Of a stretch of DNA of 6,519 nt, positions 5,951-6,519 are shown piece after piece. Where the stretch lies: NCBI GenBank assembly GCA_051745395.1, contig JBNJEA010000158.1, forward strand, positions 1 to 6,519. Reading direction: 5' to 3'. The notes under the pieces were generated by a model. That model saw only the letters and a list, made by a program, of their open reading frames with translations. It was not told the DNA's origin and made no database searches. Every line of letters begins with the position of its first letter. Position 1 is the stretch's first letter. The position numbers and the translations under genes are program-made. This stretch comes from JBNJEA01 sp051745395 (GTDB lineage: Bacteria > Desulfobacterota > Desulfobacteria > Desulfobacterales > Desulfosalsimonadaceae).

Positions 5951-6184
5951 GCAGCGATTTTAAAGGATATCAATGTCCTTTCCACTTTCCTTTCGCAGAC
6001 GGCCGAAGACCAGCACGCCGCCGTCACCGAGCTGGTGACGGCGTCCAAAGCCCTGATGGAAAAGACCGCGCAGCGCTTTGACCAGCAGGTGGACGACAAG
6101 GCCGGCCGGTTTTCCGAAGTGGCGGAGCAGGTTGGCGAGGCGCATAAATCGTGTGTCACCGGAATTTCAATGAGTCCTAATTAA
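5951..6184 (+). pseudogene. Second relic: DUF802 fragment fused in frame to the DUF2894 C-terminus
   Basis: The frame is open from after a TAA (5948-5950) to TAA 6182-6184, with no good start. It reads ILKDINVLSTFLSQTAEDQH, then the same DUF802 helix as the first copy. Bases 5990-6130 align with 4519-4659 without gaps, with 18 differences in 141 (87%). At the GAGCAG at 6125-6130 the sequence switches to the last codons of DUF2894: QVGEAHK here against QAGEAHK at 5667-5687. It then runs through 11 further residues to the stop. Everything that should lie between (the rest of DUF802, OmpA, most of DUF2894) is deleted. Its stop overlaps the 3' end of the convergent NHL gene. Almost certainly non-functional. 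Confidence 0.75.
5990..6130 (+). repeat. Direct repeat, copy 2 (DUF802 segment)
   Basis: Partner of 4519-4659. Similarity on the left fades only gradually (TTCC at about 5979 still matches). On the right it stops abruptly at GAGCAG, where the sequence changes to that of the DUF2894 end (compare 5664-5688). Confidence 0.9.
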
Positions 6185-6519
6185 CCGGTGAGAATTTCAT
6201 GAAAGCACTATGTGAATACGTGTAATAGACAAAGATATTACCGGCTGAATCTACATCTATTTTAGAAGGATAAAGTATTTTACCTGTATCGATTTGAGTT
6301 AAATCATTACCATTACTGTCAAGTATCTTGATATAGGGATTATCTGCTAAATAAACATTGTTGTCAGAATCAACTGTTACATCAAAACCATAATCAAAAA
6401 AACGCCAGCTGCTGCCGTCATATTTAAAGATACGGGCGTTATTATGATCGGATGGATCGAATTCAGACACATAAATATTACCGGAGTGATCTGCTGCGAT
6501 TTGTTGTGGTTTATCAAAA
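6177..6519 (-). CDS. NHL-repeat beta-propeller protein, 3' part (runs off the right edge)
   Basis: The minus-strand frame is open from the window edge to TAG 6177-6179, so the 5' end lies outside; the GTG at 6468-6470 is internal, not a start. About 113 residues hold three NHL-type blades: PQQIAADHSGNIYVSEF, then GFDVTVDSDNNVYLADNPYI, then YPSKIDVDSAGNIFVYYTYS. Each has the usual D-x-x-G/N-N-I/V-Y/F-V/L core. Such repeats form a propeller in secreted or surface proteins and can bind proteins, sugars or lipids; the ligand cannot be told. The DNA is markedly AT-richer than the rest of the window, suggesting separate origin. Its 3' end converges on the DUF802/DUF2894 relic, and no clear terminator separates them. 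Confidence 0.8.
   Translation of the reverse strand, partial: FDKPQQIAADHSGNIYVSEFDPSDHNNARIFKYDGSSWRFFDYGFDVTVDSDNNVYLADNPYIKILDSNGNDLTQIDTGKILYPSKIDVDSAGNIFVYYTYSHSAFMKFSPVN

Noticed and set aside
4500..6159. Two similar 88-codon minus-strand frames at 4500-4766 and 5893-6159
   Set aside because: They resemble each other only because they are antisense to the two DUF802 repeat copies.
1..6519. CRISPR arrays, tRNA or rRNA genes
   Set aside because: No regularly spaced short repeats and no recognisable cloverleaf or ribosomal RNA signatures were seen on either strand.

Overview
The window looks like a chromosomal stretch from a GC-rich, probably anaerobic bacterium. A sulfate-reducer-like member of the Desulfobacterota is my best guess. 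That guess rests on the type of molybdopterin enzyme present and on a left-edge repeat motif I associate with such genomes; no marker gene settles it.

Left half (64-3456, minus strand): one 1130-codon gene encodes an unusual two-enzyme fusion. Residues about 1-718 are a complete molybdopterin (bis-MGD) oxidoreductase with an N-terminal [4Fe-4S] motif. Residues about 749-1115 are a complete PLP-dependent cysteine desulfurase (NifS/IscS class, with an active-site loop reminiscent of selenocysteine lyase). Sulfur released from cysteine may be handed directly to the Mo/W site or Fe-S centre of the same polypeptide. This is the most interesting item in the window.

Middle (3466-4000): a leader region is followed by a perfect 14-bp-stem bidirectional terminator. 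Next is a minus-strand fragment that looks like the last ~70 codons of a pectinacetylesterase-family hydrolase, then an AT-rich stretch with a good sigma70-type promoter pointing right.

Right half (3998-5690, plus strand): four genes lie in the order DUF3348 - DUF802 - OmpA/MotB-like - DUF2894. I remember this set as conserved neighbours in beta- and gamma-proteobacteria, and its core resembles MotAB/ZorAB-type ion-driven motor units. Here it has been gutted by two internal deletions. One fused the middle of DUF3348 to the end of DUF802; the other fused the start of the OmpA domain to the middle of DUF2894. A 140-bp inverted-repeat (MITE-like) element abuts the end and supplies the DUF2894 stop codon. 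A second, 87%-identical scrap of DUF802 lies at 5990-6130 and is joined in frame to the last residues of DUF2894, so a second copy of the locus decayed by a different deletion.

Right edge (6177-6519, minus strand): the AT-rich 3' end of an NHL-repeat beta-propeller gene runs out of the window. The region from about 3700 to 6200 therefore reads as a graveyard of truncated genes between an intact metabolic gene and a compositionally different surface-type gene.
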